64,000 nt of DNA from Brevibacterium antiquum (GCF_016107655.1 NZ_JABASX010000003.1:62001-126000), one strand, 5' to 3'; numbered from the stretch's first letter, positions 24,047 through 33,468 are shown. The notes: generated by a model from the letters alone, not told the origin. Numbers and translations: made by a program.

Positions 24047-26308
24047 ATGGGTTTCTTTTCACGACTGCTCAACCGACCCGGCGCACAGGCCGACAAAGCC
24101 ACGGGATGGTTCGATAGGGCCGCTGACGATATGGCGGCCGCGAGTCGTGAGTACGCGAAGATGGATGACAGCGAGCTGACAGAGGCCGCTGCCGACATCT
24201 TCACCTCAGGCTCCGCGCAGGACAATCTCGTTCGCTATTGTGCGTTGGCACGTGAGGCTGCCGAACGGTCTCTCGACGAGCGCGCCTATGACACGCAGAT
24301 CAAGGGCCTGGTGGGACTGCTGCAGGCGAATATCGTGCAGATGGCCACCGGTGAGGGCAAGACCCTCGTCGGCGCTCTCGCCGCAGCCGGCTACGCTCTC
24401 CAGGGTCGTCGAGTCCACGTGGTCAGCGTCAACGACTATCTCGCTGTTCGCGACCGCACCTGGATGAAGCCCCTCTTCGACCTCCTCGGCGTCAAGTCGG
24501 CATCGATCTCCGGTACTCAGAGTGAGTCCGAGCGACGCGAAGGCTATGGTGCTGAGGTTCTCTATGCTTCCGTGACGGAGGTCGGCTTCGACGTGCTGCG
24601 CGACCGTTTCGTCACCGATGACGACCAGATTCGCGTTCCGGAGCGTGATGTCGTCATCGTCGACGAAGCTGACTCTGTGCTCATCGACGAAGCACGTGTC
24701 CCCCTCGTCCTCGCCGGATCGGCCAGCGTCGAAGACGCCAATGCTGCGATCGCGGCACTCGTCGAGACCCTCGAGCCCGGCATCGATTACGAGATCAGCC
24801 CGGATCATCAAGCGGTCTCGCTCACCGACGAGGGAATCAACCGTGTCGAAGCTGAACTCGACGTCGAGCTCTTCGGTGAAGACGCGTCCGATCTCGCCGC
24901 GGTCAACCTGGCCCTGTATGCGAAGTCCCTGGTCAAACGTGATGTCGATTATCTTGTCGTCGACGGACGGGTCAAACTCATCTCGGCTTCCCGTGGGCGT
25001 GTGGCCGAACTGCAGCGTTGGCCAGACGGACTGCAGGCAGCCGTCGAGGCCAAGGAAGGCGTCGGCACCACTGAAAGCGGTGAGATCCTCGACCAGATGA
25101 CCGTCGAAGAGCTCATCCACGGCTACGAGACCGTCTGCGGTATGACGGGAACCGCACTGGCTGTCGGCGATGACCTGCGCGAGTTCTACAACCTTGAGAT
25201 CGTCCCCGTCGACACGCACCTGCCCGTCATCCGCATCGACGAACCTGACAGGCTCTACACGTATCAGGAGTCGAAGGAACGCGCGATCGTCGACGAGGTC
25301 GCCGACAACCATGCCAAGGATCGTCCCGTGCTCATCGGCACGTCCTCGGTGGCGGAAAGCGAATCGCTGGCGGCTCGGCTGATCGAACGCGGCATCGATG
25401 TTGCCGTTCTCAATGCCAAGGACGATTCGCTCGAGGCTGAGGTCATCGCGGCCGCCGGTGCCCCCGGGGCGGTGACGGTGTCGACCCAGATGGCTGGACG
25501 CGGCACCGATATCCGCCTGGCCGATGACAGCGTCGCCGATGCTGGCGGGCTCTTGGTCATCGGTGCTGGGCGCTACCTATCCTCACGTCTTGATGATCAG
25601 CTGCGCGGTCGCGCCGGACGCCAAGGCGATCCGGGAACGTCTGTGTTCTTCACCAGCCTCGAAGATGAGCTGCTGACTCGTGTCCCGGAGATCCAACGTT
25701 TCGTCTCCGAAGGAGATGAGACCGGGTGGATCGAGTCAAAGCGGGCGCTGAGTCTCGTCGAACACGCTCAGCGCGTCGCTGAAGGTCAGAACACGGCACT
25801 GCACCGCGACACCTGGAAGTTCAACGAGCTCATGGCCAAGCAGCGTGACCTCGTCCTCGCTCGACGCCAAGAGCTGCGTGTCGATGATGGGGCCGTCGAC
25901 GAGCTCAAGGGGCGCCTCGGCGATGTGGCGAAGGATCTGGCGGACGAGCATTCGCAGGAGCTCGTCGACGCGACGCTGCGCGAAGTGATGCTGTTCCATC
26001 TTGACTCACGCTGGGTCGACCACCTCGCCTTCCTCAACGATCTGCGTGAGGGCATCCATCTGCGCACCTTCGCACGTGAAAAGCCGCATGAGGCGTTCAA
26101 CACGGAGTCCATCCGCGTCTTCTCCTCGTTCTGGTCCGACGTCATCGAGGATTCAGCGTCGACGGTCGAAGAGGCAGAGTTCACGGATTCCGGAATCGAT
26201 CTGGAATCGCACGGGCTCAAGCGTCCGTCGTCGACGTGGACCTATCTGACCACGGAGAGCGCGTTCGGCTCGGACATCGAGAACATCGTCAAGAAGGTCA
26301 AGCGCTGA
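24047..26308 (+). CDS. secA2: Accessory preprotein translocase ATPase SecA2
   Basis: 753 residues, shorter than SecA1 (about 900) and without the C-terminal zinc-binding tail. Walker A MATGEGKTLVGALA, VVIVDEADSVLIDEAR (DEAD), SVTEVGFDVLRDR, VCGMTGTALAVGDDLREFY, and motif VI region TQMAGRGTDIRLAD and QLRGRAGRQGDPG are intact. A C-terminal helical scaffold remains (HLDSRWVDHLAFLNDLREGIHLR read in two parts). SecA2 exports a subset of proteins, often wall-acting enzymes or glycoproteins, through SecYEG. GAAGGACGATA precedes the ATG. It lies 42 bp after the exonuclease fusion gene and probably shares its transcript, with a terminator after. Confidence 0.93.
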   Translation: MGFFSRLLNRPGAQADKATGWFDRAADDMAAASREYAKMDDSELTEAAADIFTSGSAQDNLVRYCALAREAAERSLDERAYDTQIKGLVGLLQANIVQMATGEGKTLVGALAAAGYALQGRRVHVVSVNDYLAVRDRTWMKPLFDLLGVKSASISGTQSESERREGYGAEVLYASVTEVGFDVLRDRFVTDDDQIRVPERDVVIVDEADSVLIDEARVPLVLAGSASVEDANAAIAALVETLEPGIDYEISPDHQAVSLTDEGINRVEAELDVELFGEDASDLAAVNLALYAKSLVKRDVDYLVVDGRVKLISASRGRVAELQRWPDGLQAAVEAKEGVGTTESGEILDQMTVEELIHGYETVCGMTGTALAVGDDLREFYNLEIVPVDTHLPVIRIDEPDRLYTYQESKERAIVDEVADNHAKDRPVLIGTSSVAESESLAARLIERGIDVAVLNAKDDSLEAEVIAAAGAPGAVTVSTQMAGRGTDIRLADDSVADAGGLLVIGAGRYLSSRLDDQLRGRAGRQGDPGTSVFFTSLEDELLTRVPEIQRFVSEGDETGWIESKRALSLVEHAQRVAEGQNTALHRDTWKFNELMAKQRDLVLARRQELRVDDGAVDELKGRLGDVAKDLADEHSQELVDATLREVMLFHLDSRWVDHLAFLNDLREGIHLRTFAREKPHEAFNTESIRVFSSFWSDVIEDSASTVEEAEFTDSGIDLESHGLKRPSSTWTYLTTESAFGSDIENIVKKVKR

Positions 26309-26316
26309 GACGCATC

Positions 26317-26348
26317 TGGGCCCGTCTTCATGTCTGAAGGCGGGCCCA
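26317..26348 (+). terminator. Rho-independent terminator of secA2
   Basis: A 14-bp stem with one T-G pair (TGGGCCCGTCTTCA and TGAAGGCGGGCCCA) and a TGTC loop, followed by TTTTGCTG. It sits 9 bp after the secA2 stop. Confidence 0.9.
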
Positions 26349-26363
26349 TTTTGCTGTCGTCAC

Positions 26364-26396
26364 GATCCCGCTGCTGAGCCAGATCCCGCTGCTGAG
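26364..26396. repeat. 15-bp direct repeat, 18-bp period, in the secA2/helY 3' gap
   Basis: GATCCCGCTGCTGAG occurs at 26364-26378 and 26382-26396, separated by CCA, in the convergent gap. Function unknown; one of several duplications near gene ends in this window. Confidence 0.9.
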
Positions 26397-26414
26397 GTCG
26401 GAACTATCTGTCGA

Positions 26415-29138
26415 TCAGGAGTCGGCGACGACTCCGCGGCGGATCGCTTCGATTGTCCGACGGATGCGCACCGAAGTCTCCGGTTCGGCCACCTCCGCGA
26501 CCTGACCGAGCAGGTCAAGGCTCTGCTTGGCCCACCGGACGAAGTCCCCGGCGGCGATGTCCGTACCGCGCAGGGAGTCGGCAAGGTTCTTGCCTTCGGT
26601 CCAGCGGTACATCGGCTTGAACAGCCCCCTGTCGGGTTCCTGTGTCGTGGACAGGGCGTGCTGCTCCTCAAGTTGGAACAGCTTGCGCCAGATCGTCACT
26701 GCTTCATCACCGTTGACCTTGAGGTCGCGGCTCGGGGCACGATCCGGATGGAGGGTGTCACCGCGCCGGGATTGGAAGACGAAGCACGAGGCGAATGCTG
26801 CGAGTTCAGGTTCGACGAGGTTGTCCCACAGTCCCGCGCGAATGGTCAGCGCCACCAGCAGGTCGCGCTCCCCGTAGATCCGACGCAGCATATCGGACTG
26901 TTCGGGGTCGAAGCCCAGCGTGCGCAGCACATCCTGAACTCGTTCGAACACGAGAGCGATCGACGTCGTTCGGCCTTCGATCCGGGCGATGAGCGAATCG
27001 TTCTCCTTGACCAGTTTGGCCGCTCGGTTGGCCCACCTGGCGTGCATTTCGCGGTCCGGGCACTCGTGGCAGGGATGAGCTCGCAGCTGCGCGGTCATCT
27101 CCGACACGCTCGAACTGACACCAGAAGCACCGGATGAGGATTCCCATTGGGCATCTGGATCGACCTTGCCATCGTGTTTGGCATCGTTGAGGATGCCCAA
27201 CAGCTGCCTCCGGTCCCCCGCCTGCCTGTGATTGAACTTCTTCGGCACACGAACCCGTCCCTGTGCTGCCAGCGGTTCGGTCACCTCGTGGGGACGCAGG
27301 TGCCAGACTTTGCCCTGTTCGGTCAGCACCGTCGGCAGCCGTGAACCTCCGTCGCGGGAGCTCATGGGCGCGATGATGACGGCAGTGCCCTCAACTCGTT
27401 TCGCGGGCAGGGTGACGACGTCGCCGACCTTGAGTGTACTCAGCGACTCGACGATCTCACGTTGCCGGTTCTTCGACTTGGTGCGAGTCTCCTGCTTCTC
27501 GGTATCGCTGATGGCCTGCCGCAGACGCGCATACTCGGCGAAGTCCCCGAGCTCGCACTGCATCGACTTCTCGTAGGCTCCGATCGTCGCTTCGTTCTTG
27601 CGCACCTTCTTCGCCAGCCCCACGACGGCCTTGTCGGCCTGGAACTGTGCGAACGAGGTCTCAAGAACCTTCGCTGCCTCCGCCGAACTCATCCGCGACA
27701 GCAGGTTCGCCGTCATGTTGTAGGTGGGTCCGAACGCGGAATTGAGCGCGTAGGAGCGGTTGGAGGCGAGTCCTGCGATCTCGTTGACTTCGAAGCTGGG
27801 GTGCCAGATGACGACGGAGTGGCCGATCTTGTCGATGCCGCGGCGCCCGGCACGTCCGGTCAGCTGGGTGTACTCCCCCGGCGTGATCGAGACATGGGCC
27901 TCACCGTTGAACTTCACGAGCTTCTCGAGGACCACTGTGCGTGCAGGCATGTTGATGCCCAGGGCCAGGGTCTCGGTAGCGAAGACGACCTTGATGATGC
28001 CCTGGGAGAAGAGTTCCTCGACGAGCTGTTTGAACTGCGGGATCATCCCCGCATGGTGGGCGGCGACTCCCAACAGTAGGCCTTCCCTGAACGAGTGGAA
28101 TCCGAGGATGCCCAGGTCCTCGCTGGCCAGCTCATCGCGCAGCTTCTCCAGCGCGGCATTGACGATGACCTTCTCTTCACGGGAGTTCAGGTCGAATCCG
28201 GAGGCCAGGTACTGTTCCACCGCCTCGTCGCAGGCATTTCGGGAGAAGATGAACATGATCGCCGGAAGCATCCCAGTCTCTGCCAGAGAGGACACGACCT
28301 GGGTTCGGCTGGGCCTGCGGAATCGGGCACGGGTGGTTCGTTCGCGCTTCGAGCGGGGCCCACCATGGGTCCGGGTGGCATGGTTGAGTGCGGGATCGAT
28401 CCGGTCGGAGTCGTGGTGAGTGAACAGATCATACATGCGGTGGCCGACGAGAACATGGTTGACCAGCGGCACCGGGCGGTGGGAGGTGGAGATGACGGTT
28501 GTGGGTCCACGTACCTCACGCAGCCAGGCGCCGAACTCCTCGACGTTGGAGACGGTCGCCGACAGCGATACCATCTGCACCCGGTCCGGCAGGTGGATGA
28601 TCACCTCTTCCCATACGGGACCGCGGAATCGATCGGCGAGGTAGTGGACCTCGTCGAGGACGACGAACCCGAGGTCGGAGAGTCCCGACAGGTCGTTGTA
28701 CAGCATGTTGCGCAGGACTTCTGTGGTCATGACGATGATCGGCGCATCACGCCGGATCGAGGTGTCACCAGTGAGCAGCCCGACGTTGTCGACACCATGG
28801 ACTTCCATGAGGTCGTTGAACTTCTGGTTGCTCAGCGCCTTGATCGGGGTGGTGTAGAAGACCCTTTTGCCTTCGTCCCTGGCCAGCTCGACAGCGAATT
28901 CCGCAATCAGAGTCTTGCCGGCACCGGTGGGCGCAGTGACAAGAACGTCCTTGCCTTCCTGCAGCTGCGTGCACGCCTCGAGCTGGAAGTCGTCGAGATC
29001 GAAGTCGGTCCTGGCCGCGAACCGCCCCAAGGGGGTCTGCGCCTTCTTCGACCTGTCTCGATAGTCGGCATAGGCCGCCGAAGGACTCAACGGCTCAGCG
29101 TTTGCCGAGGGTTCGAGCGGGCTCATGGATTCAGTCAT
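26415..29138 (-). CDS. helY: DEAD/DEAH-box helicase HelY (Ski2/Mtr4-like)
   Basis: About 907 residues. Helicase motifs are in order: DLDDFQLEACTQLQEGKDVL (Q-like), VTAPTGAGKTLIAEF, VLLTGDTSIR, VVLDEVHYLADRFRG (DEVH), LSATVSN, then FATETLALGINMPARTVV and QLTGRAGRRGIDKIG. A DSHCT domain closes the C-terminus near FVRWAKQSLDLLGQVAEVAE. Related eukaryotic proteins unwind RNA for the exosome; actinobacterial HelY is thought to act in RNA metabolism. The ATG at 29138 follows GAGAGAAGC; an in-frame TTG at 29153 overlaps the tatC stop. It is the last gene of the pafB-pafC-tatA-tatC-helY run, a conserved actinobacterial order. Confidence 0.93.
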   Translation of the reverse strand: MTESMSPLEPSANAEPLSPSAAYADYRDRSKKAQTPLGRFAARTDFDLDDFQLEACTQLQEGKDVLVTAPTGAGKTLIAEFAVELARDEGKRVFYTTPIKALSNQKFNDLMEVHGVDNVGLLTGDTSIRRDAPIIVMTTEVLRNMLYNDLSGLSDLGFVVLDEVHYLADRFRGPVWEEVIIHLPDRVQMVSLSATVSNVEEFGAWLREVRGPTTVISTSHRPVPLVNHVLVGHRMYDLFTHHDSDRIDPALNHATRTHGGPRSKRERTTRARFRRPSRTQVVSSLAETGMLPAIMFIFSRNACDEAVEQYLASGFDLNSREEKVIVNAALEKLRDELASEDLGILGFHSFREGLLLGVAAHHAGMIPQFKQLVEELFSQGIIKVVFATETLALGINMPARTVVLEKLVKFNGEAHVSITPGEYTQLTGRAGRRGIDKIGHSVVIWHPSFEVNEIAGLASNRSYALNSAFGPTYNMTANLLSRMSSAEAAKVLETSFAQFQADKAVVGLAKKVRKNEATIGAYEKSMQCELGDFAEYARLRQAISDTEKQETRTKSKNRQREIVESLSTLKVGDVVTLPAKRVEGTAVIIAPMSSRDGGSRLPTVLTEQGKVWHLRPHEVTEPLAAQGRVRVPKKFNHRQAGDRRQLLGILNDAKHDGKVDPDAQWESSSGASGVSSSVSEMTAQLRAHPCHECPDREMHARWANRAAKLVKENDSLIARIEGRTTSIALVFERVQDVLRTLGFDPEQSDMLRRIYGERDLLVALTIRAGLWDNLVEPELAAFASCFVFQSRRGDTLHPDRAPSRDLKVNGDEAVTIWRKLFQLEEQHALSTTQEPDRGLFKPMYRWTEGKNLADSLRGTDIAAGDFVRWAKQSLDLLGQVAEVAEPETSVRIRRTIEAIRRGVVADS

Positions 29139-29145
29139 GCTTCTC

Positions 29146-29973
29146 TCAGTCAATCGGTTCGTCGGGGTCGACCCACAGGCCCTGGGCGATGAGCCTCTTC
29201 TTACGTCTCCGGTCGCTGAACACGCAGATCACCCATGCCACGCAGAACAGCGTCATCATCGGGATCACGAGGAAGAACATCGACAATGCGTCGGGAGTGG
29301 GGGTGGCGATGGCCGCGAACAGGAACACGATCATCACGATCACCCGCCAGGATTTCTGGATCCGTGCGGCCGAAAGGATGCCCATCATGTTGAGCCCGAC
29401 CATGAGCACCGGAAGAACGAACGCCAGACCGAAGACCACGATGATGACCATCACGAAGCTCAGGTAATCCTGGGCAGGGATGATGTTCGTGCCGCCTGCC
29501 GGGGTGAACGACGTCAGCGCCTTGACTGCGTTGGGAAGGGCGAAGAAGGCCATGGTCGATCCCGCGAGGAACAGTGGAATCGCGGCACCGAGGAAGCCGA
29601 GCGAGTAGAGCTTCTCCTTCTTCGTCAGCCCCGGAACGATGAATGCCCAGACTTCGTAGAGCCAGATCGGGCAGGACAGGAAGATGCCGATGAAGAACGA
29701 CAGTTTGATCTTCAGATCGAACGGGGAGGCGACTCCGGCGAAGTTGATCTCAGCGGTCCGGTCGCCCGAGGCACGGATGCTGCGGATCGGCTCCTGCAGA
29801 ATGTCGAGGACCGGATCGTAGAGGAACCATCCGGCGACGGCACCGAGGGCGATCGCGATCGCCGCGACAAGGAGACGATTCCGGAGTTCGATGAGATGCC
29901 CGACAACGGGCATCTTCCGCTCAGGGTTCTTCTTACGCGCCGAGGACGATCGCCGGTCGTGCTGCTCTTTCAC
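29146..29973 (-). CDS. tatC: Sec-independent protein translocase TatC
   Basis: 275 residues with six membrane helices. The conserved cytosolic start KMPVVGHLIELRNRLLVA (the signal-peptide-binding Glu in HLIELR) and the first periplasmic loop ending PFDLKIKLSFFIGIFLSCP with YEVWAFIVPGLTKKEK are diagnostic. It recognises twin-arginine signal peptides of folded precursors. A basic/Ser-rich N-terminal extension of about 20 residues precedes. The gene overlaps tatA by 4 bp and the helY frame begins a few bases after its end, so expression is coupled. No tatB is seen here; in actinobacteria it is usually encoded elsewhere. Confidence 0.96.
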   Translation of the reverse strand: MKEQHDRRSSSARKKNPERKMPVVGHLIELRNRLLVAAIAIALGAVAGWFLYDPVLDILQEPIRSIRASGDRTAEINFAGVASPFDLKIKLSFFIGIFLSCPIWLYEVWAFIVPGLTKKEKLYSLGFLGAAIPLFLAGSTMAFFALPNAVKALTSFTPAGGTNIIPAQDYLSFVMVIIVVFGLAFVLPVLMVGLNMMGILSAARIQKSWRVIVMIVFLFAAIATPTPDALSMFFLVIPMMTLFCVAWVICVFSDRRRKKRLIAQGLWVDPDEPID

Positions 29974-30251
29974 TTCTCGCGAGACTGCGGATCCTGCTTT
30001 TCCTGTGCAGCCTGCTCAGGCTGTCGGGCAGCCTCGGCGGTCGACGAGGTGTCGTTCTCGCTTGCCTCGCGGTTGAGCTCGCCCGGTTCGGTCTTCTTGG
30101 GCTCGTCATCATCACGGAGATCCTTGACCTCTGATTTGAAGATCTTCATCGACTGACCCAGGCTTCTGGCCAGCGCCGGCAGCTTGGGGGCGCCGAAAAT
30201 GATCACGATGATGAGGATCACGATCGCGATCTGCACGAAACTCGGTTTCAT
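29970..30251 (-). CDS. tatA: Sec-independent protein translocase TatA
   Basis: 93 residues. A single N-terminal helix VQIAIVILIIVIIFGAPKLP, then the hinge Gly and amphipathic helix ALARSLGQSMKIFKSEVKDL, followed by a long acidic/Gln-rich tail. This is the TatA pattern (FGxxKLP then ARxLG). TatA oligomers form the translocation element recruited by TatC. AAGGAGTCCCC precedes the ATG. It begins the tatA-tatC-helY part of the run, 100 bp after pafC. The 30252-30351 gap shows no hairpin, so readthrough from pafC is possible. Confidence 0.96.
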   Translation of the reverse strand: MKPSFVQIAIVILIIVIIFGAPKLPALARSLGQSMKIFKSEVKDLRDDDEPKKTEPGELNREASENDTSSTAEAARQPEQAAQEKQDPQSREK

Positions 30252-30351
30252 GGGGACTCCTTGACTATTGTCTGCTCTGAAAGATTCTACGCTGTGTGGC
30301 TGTGCCTTTCATCCTCGCCGCACTGCTGGTTCCGATGTGCGAGGACCGGTT

Positions 30352-31239
30352 TCAGCCCAGTCGCGTCAGTGCGGCGTCCACCGCTTCGCTGTCGTCGATG
30401 TCGGTGATGACGTCGGCATGGCACAGCAGGAATCGACTCAACCAGTCCACGGAGTGCACCAGGAACCTGATTCGCACACTTGGTTCACCGTTGGCGAAGT
30501 ATTCACGCTCGCTCAGCTCGAGTTCATCCGCGAGCCATGCACCCGCTGCGGACAGCGTCATGGTGACCTCCCGCGCACTCGACTGCGAGGTGCTGACGGT
30601 CAGCGGCGGATGCGCAGCCGGAGTCCAGGAGCGAATGCTGCTCAGGGCAAAGCGGCGTGGAGCCTGAGCGGCATAGCACCACGCGTCCAGGTACCAGTCT
30701 GCCCCGGGCACCAGCCTGCTGGGGGCGATGATCCGCCGGGTCAGTTCATCTCGGGAACCGACGTAGTAGTCGATCTCGACCGCCGCTTCCGTGTCGATCG
30801 CCTGCTTGAGGAACGTCATCAGCTCCTCGTCCGCGGGGATGGGGCTGACCTCGACAGGCGTGTGGAGGTTCTCCCCCGCAGCCAGTCGCAGCTTCGACGC
30901 CGCCGTCCGGACCGCCTCGGTGTCGAGCCCGGGCAGGGTGTCGATGAGTTCGAGGGCCAGGACGAGGACTCCGGCCTCTTCGGCACTGAGCCGGACAGGG
31001 ACGGAGACCTCTTCAGCATTGGAGATGTAGATCTTCCCACCTTCCCAGCTGGCGTCGATGAGGTCATCGGGCATGTGGCCGGGTCGACCTGTCACGAACA
31101 GGAGCTGCAGGTCATCGATGAGGGTGTCCGAATCGATGTTGAAGTAGGCCGCGGTCTCCTCCAGGTCGGCTCCCGGGTGGGCATCGAGATACGGGACCAG
31201 GCTGAGCAGCCGGGTGAGTCGTTCACGCGCTGAGGACAT
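30352..31239 (-). CDS. pafC: WYL-domain regulator PafC
   Basis: About 295 residues. The N-terminal winged HTH (RERLTRLLSLVPYLDAHPG, then LEETAAYFNIDSDTLIDDLQLL) is followed by a WYL domain with IIAPSRLVPGADWYLDAWCY and RRFALSSIRS. PafB and PafC form a complex that activates the LexA-independent DNA-damage response in actinobacteria. The ATG at 31239 lies inside the pafB 3' end (17-bp overlap), so the two are coupled. The upstream frame to 31320 is rejected because it runs deeper into pafB. Placement between the pup/proteasome genes and tat genes is the usual context. Confidence 0.92.
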   Translation of the reverse strand: MSSARERLTRLLSLVPYLDAHPGADLEETAAYFNIDSDTLIDDLQLLFVTGRPGHMPDDLIDASWEGGKIYISNAEEVSVPVRLSAEEAGVLVLALELIDTLPGLDTEAVRTAASKLRLAAGENLHTPVEVSPIPADEELMTFLKQAIDTEAAVEIDYYVGSRDELTRRIIAPSRLVPGADWYLDAWCYAAQAPRRFALSSIRSWTPAAHPPLTVSTSQSSAREVTMTLSAAGAWLADELELSEREYFANGEPSVRIRFLVHSVDWLSRFLLCHADVITDIDDSEAVDAALTRLG

Positions 31240-32245
31240 TGCGACCTCCGAGTCGTTCGAGGGACTCTCTGACTGTGTGCCGTCGGTCCTCGACAGCCTG
31301 GGCCAGTTCGACCGGGGCAAGCACCTCGACGGCGGTGCCGAAGCTCACGATCTCTGCGGCCAGGGATGCGGCATCGGTGAACTCGATGATCACGGCATCA
31401 TCTTCCGTGCGCACCTGTCGTCGGCGCAGGGGGTCCGCACGGTGGGCGCGGATGCGCAGCTTCGCCTCAGCGACGACAGCCATCTCCGTGCTCGAGCTCA
31501 GTGCCACATGTGGGGCGAAGTCCGCGGGGATGTCATAGTCACCGGGGTCCCGTCCGCCGAGCTTCGTCAGCTTGCCCTCGACCCGGGAGAGGCGGAACGT
31601 GCGCTGGGCCTGCCGGTCGATGTCGTGGCCCAGCAGGTAGACCCTGTCACCGCGGCTGAGCAGCGCATAGGGTTCGAGCTTGACCTTGCGGGGGCTCTGC
31701 CCGGGCTTGTGGTACTTGAAGCTGATCGCCTCACGGGCGTTGATGTGGTGGAGGGCAGTGGCGAAGTTCGCACTGCCGAGCTTGCGTGCTGCGGGCCCCT
31801 GATTGGCTTCGACGTGCCCAGGTCCTGCCTCGGTCAGGTCAATGCCCAGGGCGCGCAGCTTCGTCAGAGCCTGCGCACTGGACTCACCGAGTTCGGTGTC
31901 GGACCAGAACTGTGCGGCAACTGCCACCGCTGCCGCCTCGGAGGGCGTGAGCTCAACGTCGTCCATCGCGTAGTCGTCGGCGGAGATCCGGTAACCCGTC
32001 TCCCCCACATCCGAGTAGGCGTCATGTTCGGCGCGAGTGGCGATCGTGATCCCCATGTGCCGCAGAAGCTCCTTGTCGCGGGAGAACTTGCGGTCGAAGG
32101 CGATGTCGTCAAGTCCCGCGTAGCCGTCGATGGCGCTCATCAGAGTCTTCCTCGAGACCCATCCGCGGGCGGCTCTCAGAGCGATCAGCAGGTTCATCAG
32201 ACGTTCCGTCTGCTGCCTCTGTCTGCTGGGGCGGGGTGTATTCAC
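31223..32245 (-). CDS. pafB: WYL-domain regulator PafB
   Basis: About 340 residues. The HTH reads QTERLMNLLIALRAARGWVSRKTL, then FDRKFSRDKELLRHMGI, and the WYL domain is LEPYALLSRGDRVYLLGHD followed by RTFRLSRVEGK. A C-terminal WCX part (IIEFTDAASLAAEIVSFG) completes it. Its partner PafC lies directly downstream. WYL domains in PafBC are thought to sense single-stranded DNA or a derived signal. A GTG at 32245 with GGTGGAATT upstream is preferred to the ATG frame opening at 32287, which would run into the divergent DUF3866 gene. Confidence 0.93.
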   Translation of the reverse strand: MNTPRPSRQRQQTERLMNLLIALRAARGWVSRKTLMSAIDGYAGLDDIAFDRKFSRDKELLRHMGITIATRAEHDAYSDVGETGYRISADDYAMDDVELTPSEAAAVAVAAQFWSDTELGESSAQALTKLRALGIDLTEAGPGHVEANQGPAARKLGSANFATALHHINAREAISFKYHKPGQSPRKVKLEPYALLSRGDRVYLLGHDIDRQAQRTFRLSRVEGKLTKLGGRDPGDYDIPADFAPHVALSSSTEMAVVAEAKLRIRAHRADPLRRRQVRTEDDAVIIEFTDAASLAAEIVSFGTAVEVLAPVELAQAVEDRRHTVRESLERLGGRNVLSA

Positions 32246-32285
32246 AATTCCACCGTAACCTAATGCGGGCGATAGTCTTAGGACC

Positions 32286-33410
32286 ATGATTCATTGGCGC
32301 AGAGGAACCGTGACCACGATTCGCTCCACCCGGCCAGGATACACAGAGGTCGAGGCCGATATTGACCAGGCGCTGCCGGGCACGACGATCACCAGCATCA
32401 AGGCAGTCGCCTATACCGACGCCGTCGGGCATCCGCAGGTCGGGGACACGGTCCTGCTCAATGTCTCGGCTCTGGCCAAACGCTTGGGCACCGGTGGTTT
32501 CGGTCTCGTCGTGGCTCTGCCCGATGCACTGCCGGCCGACCCTGCTGAGGGTCCAGGGCATCTGGTCAAGGACCGCTACTCCCCTCTGCAGACAATGGTC
32601 CTCGGCGTCGATGATCAGGAATCTGAGCACCATGAGACCCTCGCAAGGGAAGAGTCTCTGGGGGGGATGCCCGTGCTCGTCGCGGATCTGCATTCGGCTC
32701 TTCCCGCCATCATCGCCGGCATCCGCACAGTCAATCCCGAGCTCCGCATCGCCTACGTCCTCAGCGACGGTGCGGCTCTGCCCGCCAGCTTCTCCCAGGC
32801 AGCGGCCGGGCTGAAGGACGCAGGCTGGCTGCACGGATCCATCAGCACCGGCCAATCCTGGGGCGCCGATCTTGAGGCTGTGACGATTCACACGGGTCTG
32901 CTCGCCGCCAAACATGTCCTCGGTGCCGATATCGCCATCGTCGCGCAGGGGCCGGGAAACCTGGGAACCGGAACCAAATACGGATATTCCGGCCTTGTCA
33001 CCGGTGAGCACCTCAATGCGGCTGCTCTGCTGGGTGGGACCCCTGTCGGCGTCCTGCGCATGTCCAATGCAGATGCCCGCGGCAGGCATTTCGGAGTCTC
33101 CCACCATTCTCTGACGTCTCTGGCCGAGATCGCCCGCCCCGGAATGACGATTCCGGTCCCAGACTTCTCCACCCTCGCCGAGGCTGACCGCCGTGACATG
33201 GAGACCGACCCCTCCGTCGTGGCCGAGGTCGCGGCCGCACAGCTGCCGATGCTGCACATGCATGATCAGGTCAGTGTCAGCCTGGAGGGTCTGTGGTCAG
33301 GGCTCAAGTCCTCGCCGGTGGGCCTGTCGACGATGGGACGAAAACTGCCCGCCGATGCAGCAGCATTTCTCGCTGCTGCCGCGGCGGGCAGATTGGCTGC
33401 CGAGATCTGA
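32286..33410 (+). CDS. DUF3866 family protein
   Basis: 374 residues. It opens with MIHWRRGTVTTIRSTRPGYTEVEAD-like strands and has the DUF3866 core: GLVVALPDALPADPAEGPGHLVKDRYSP (split here), HSALPAIIAGIRTVNPELRI, GLLAAKHVLGADIAIVAQGPG and NLGTGTKYGYSG. No signal peptide or membrane segment is present. Function is not known; the family is conserved beside pafBC and pup-proteasome genes in actinobacteria, which hints at a link without proving it. It diverges from pafB, 40 bp apart, so both promoters share the gap. A hairpin overlapping its stop codon follows. Confidence 0.88.
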   Translation: MIHWRRGTVTTIRSTRPGYTEVEADIDQALPGTTITSIKAVAYTDAVGHPQVGDTVLLNVSALAKRLGTGGFGLVVALPDALPADPAEGPGHLVKDRYSPLQTMVLGVDDQESEHHETLAREESLGGMPVLVADLHSALPAIIAGIRTVNPELRIAYVLSDGAALPASFSQAAAGLKDAGWLHGSISTGQSWGADLEAVTIHTGLLAAKHVLGADIAIVAQGPGNLGTGTKYGYSGLVTGEHLNAAALLGGTPVGVLRMSNADARGRHFGVSHHSLTSLAEIARPGMTIPVPDFSTLAEADRRDMETDPSVVAEVAAAQLPMLHMHDQVSVSLEGLWSGLKSSPVGLSTMGRKLPADAAAFLAAAAAGRLAAEI

Positions 33411-33425
33411 GTCTCGGCAGCCGAT
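33392..33425. terminator. Hairpin overlapping the DUF3866 stop codon
   Basis: GGCTGCCGAGA and TCTCGGCAGCC form an 11-bp stem, extended by ATT/GAT with one wobble pair, around a TCTGAG loop containing the TGA. It could end transcripts from both convergent genes. Confidence 0.7.
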
Positions 33426-33436
33426 TCACTGCTTGC

Positions 33437-33468
33437 GTCTCAGCGCAGAGTGGCTTGGTCTCAGCGCA
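33437..33468. repeat. 11-bp direct repeat including the FKBP stop codon
   Basis: GTCTCAGCGCA at 33437-33447 and 33458-33468 (21-bp period). The second copy contains the FKBP TGA on the minus strand; the first supplies another in-frame TGA 21 nt further. Confidence 0.85.

Noticed and set aside
24206..25312. Minus-strand open frame opposite secA2
   Set aside because: Antisense to a well-supported SecA2 ATPase; no motif of its own.
32109..33263. Long minus-strand open frame (384 codons) opposite DUF3866
   Set aside because: Antisense to a recognised DUF3866 gene; composition rich in Gly/Arg/Gln with no family resemblance, a usual shadow of GC-rich codon bias.
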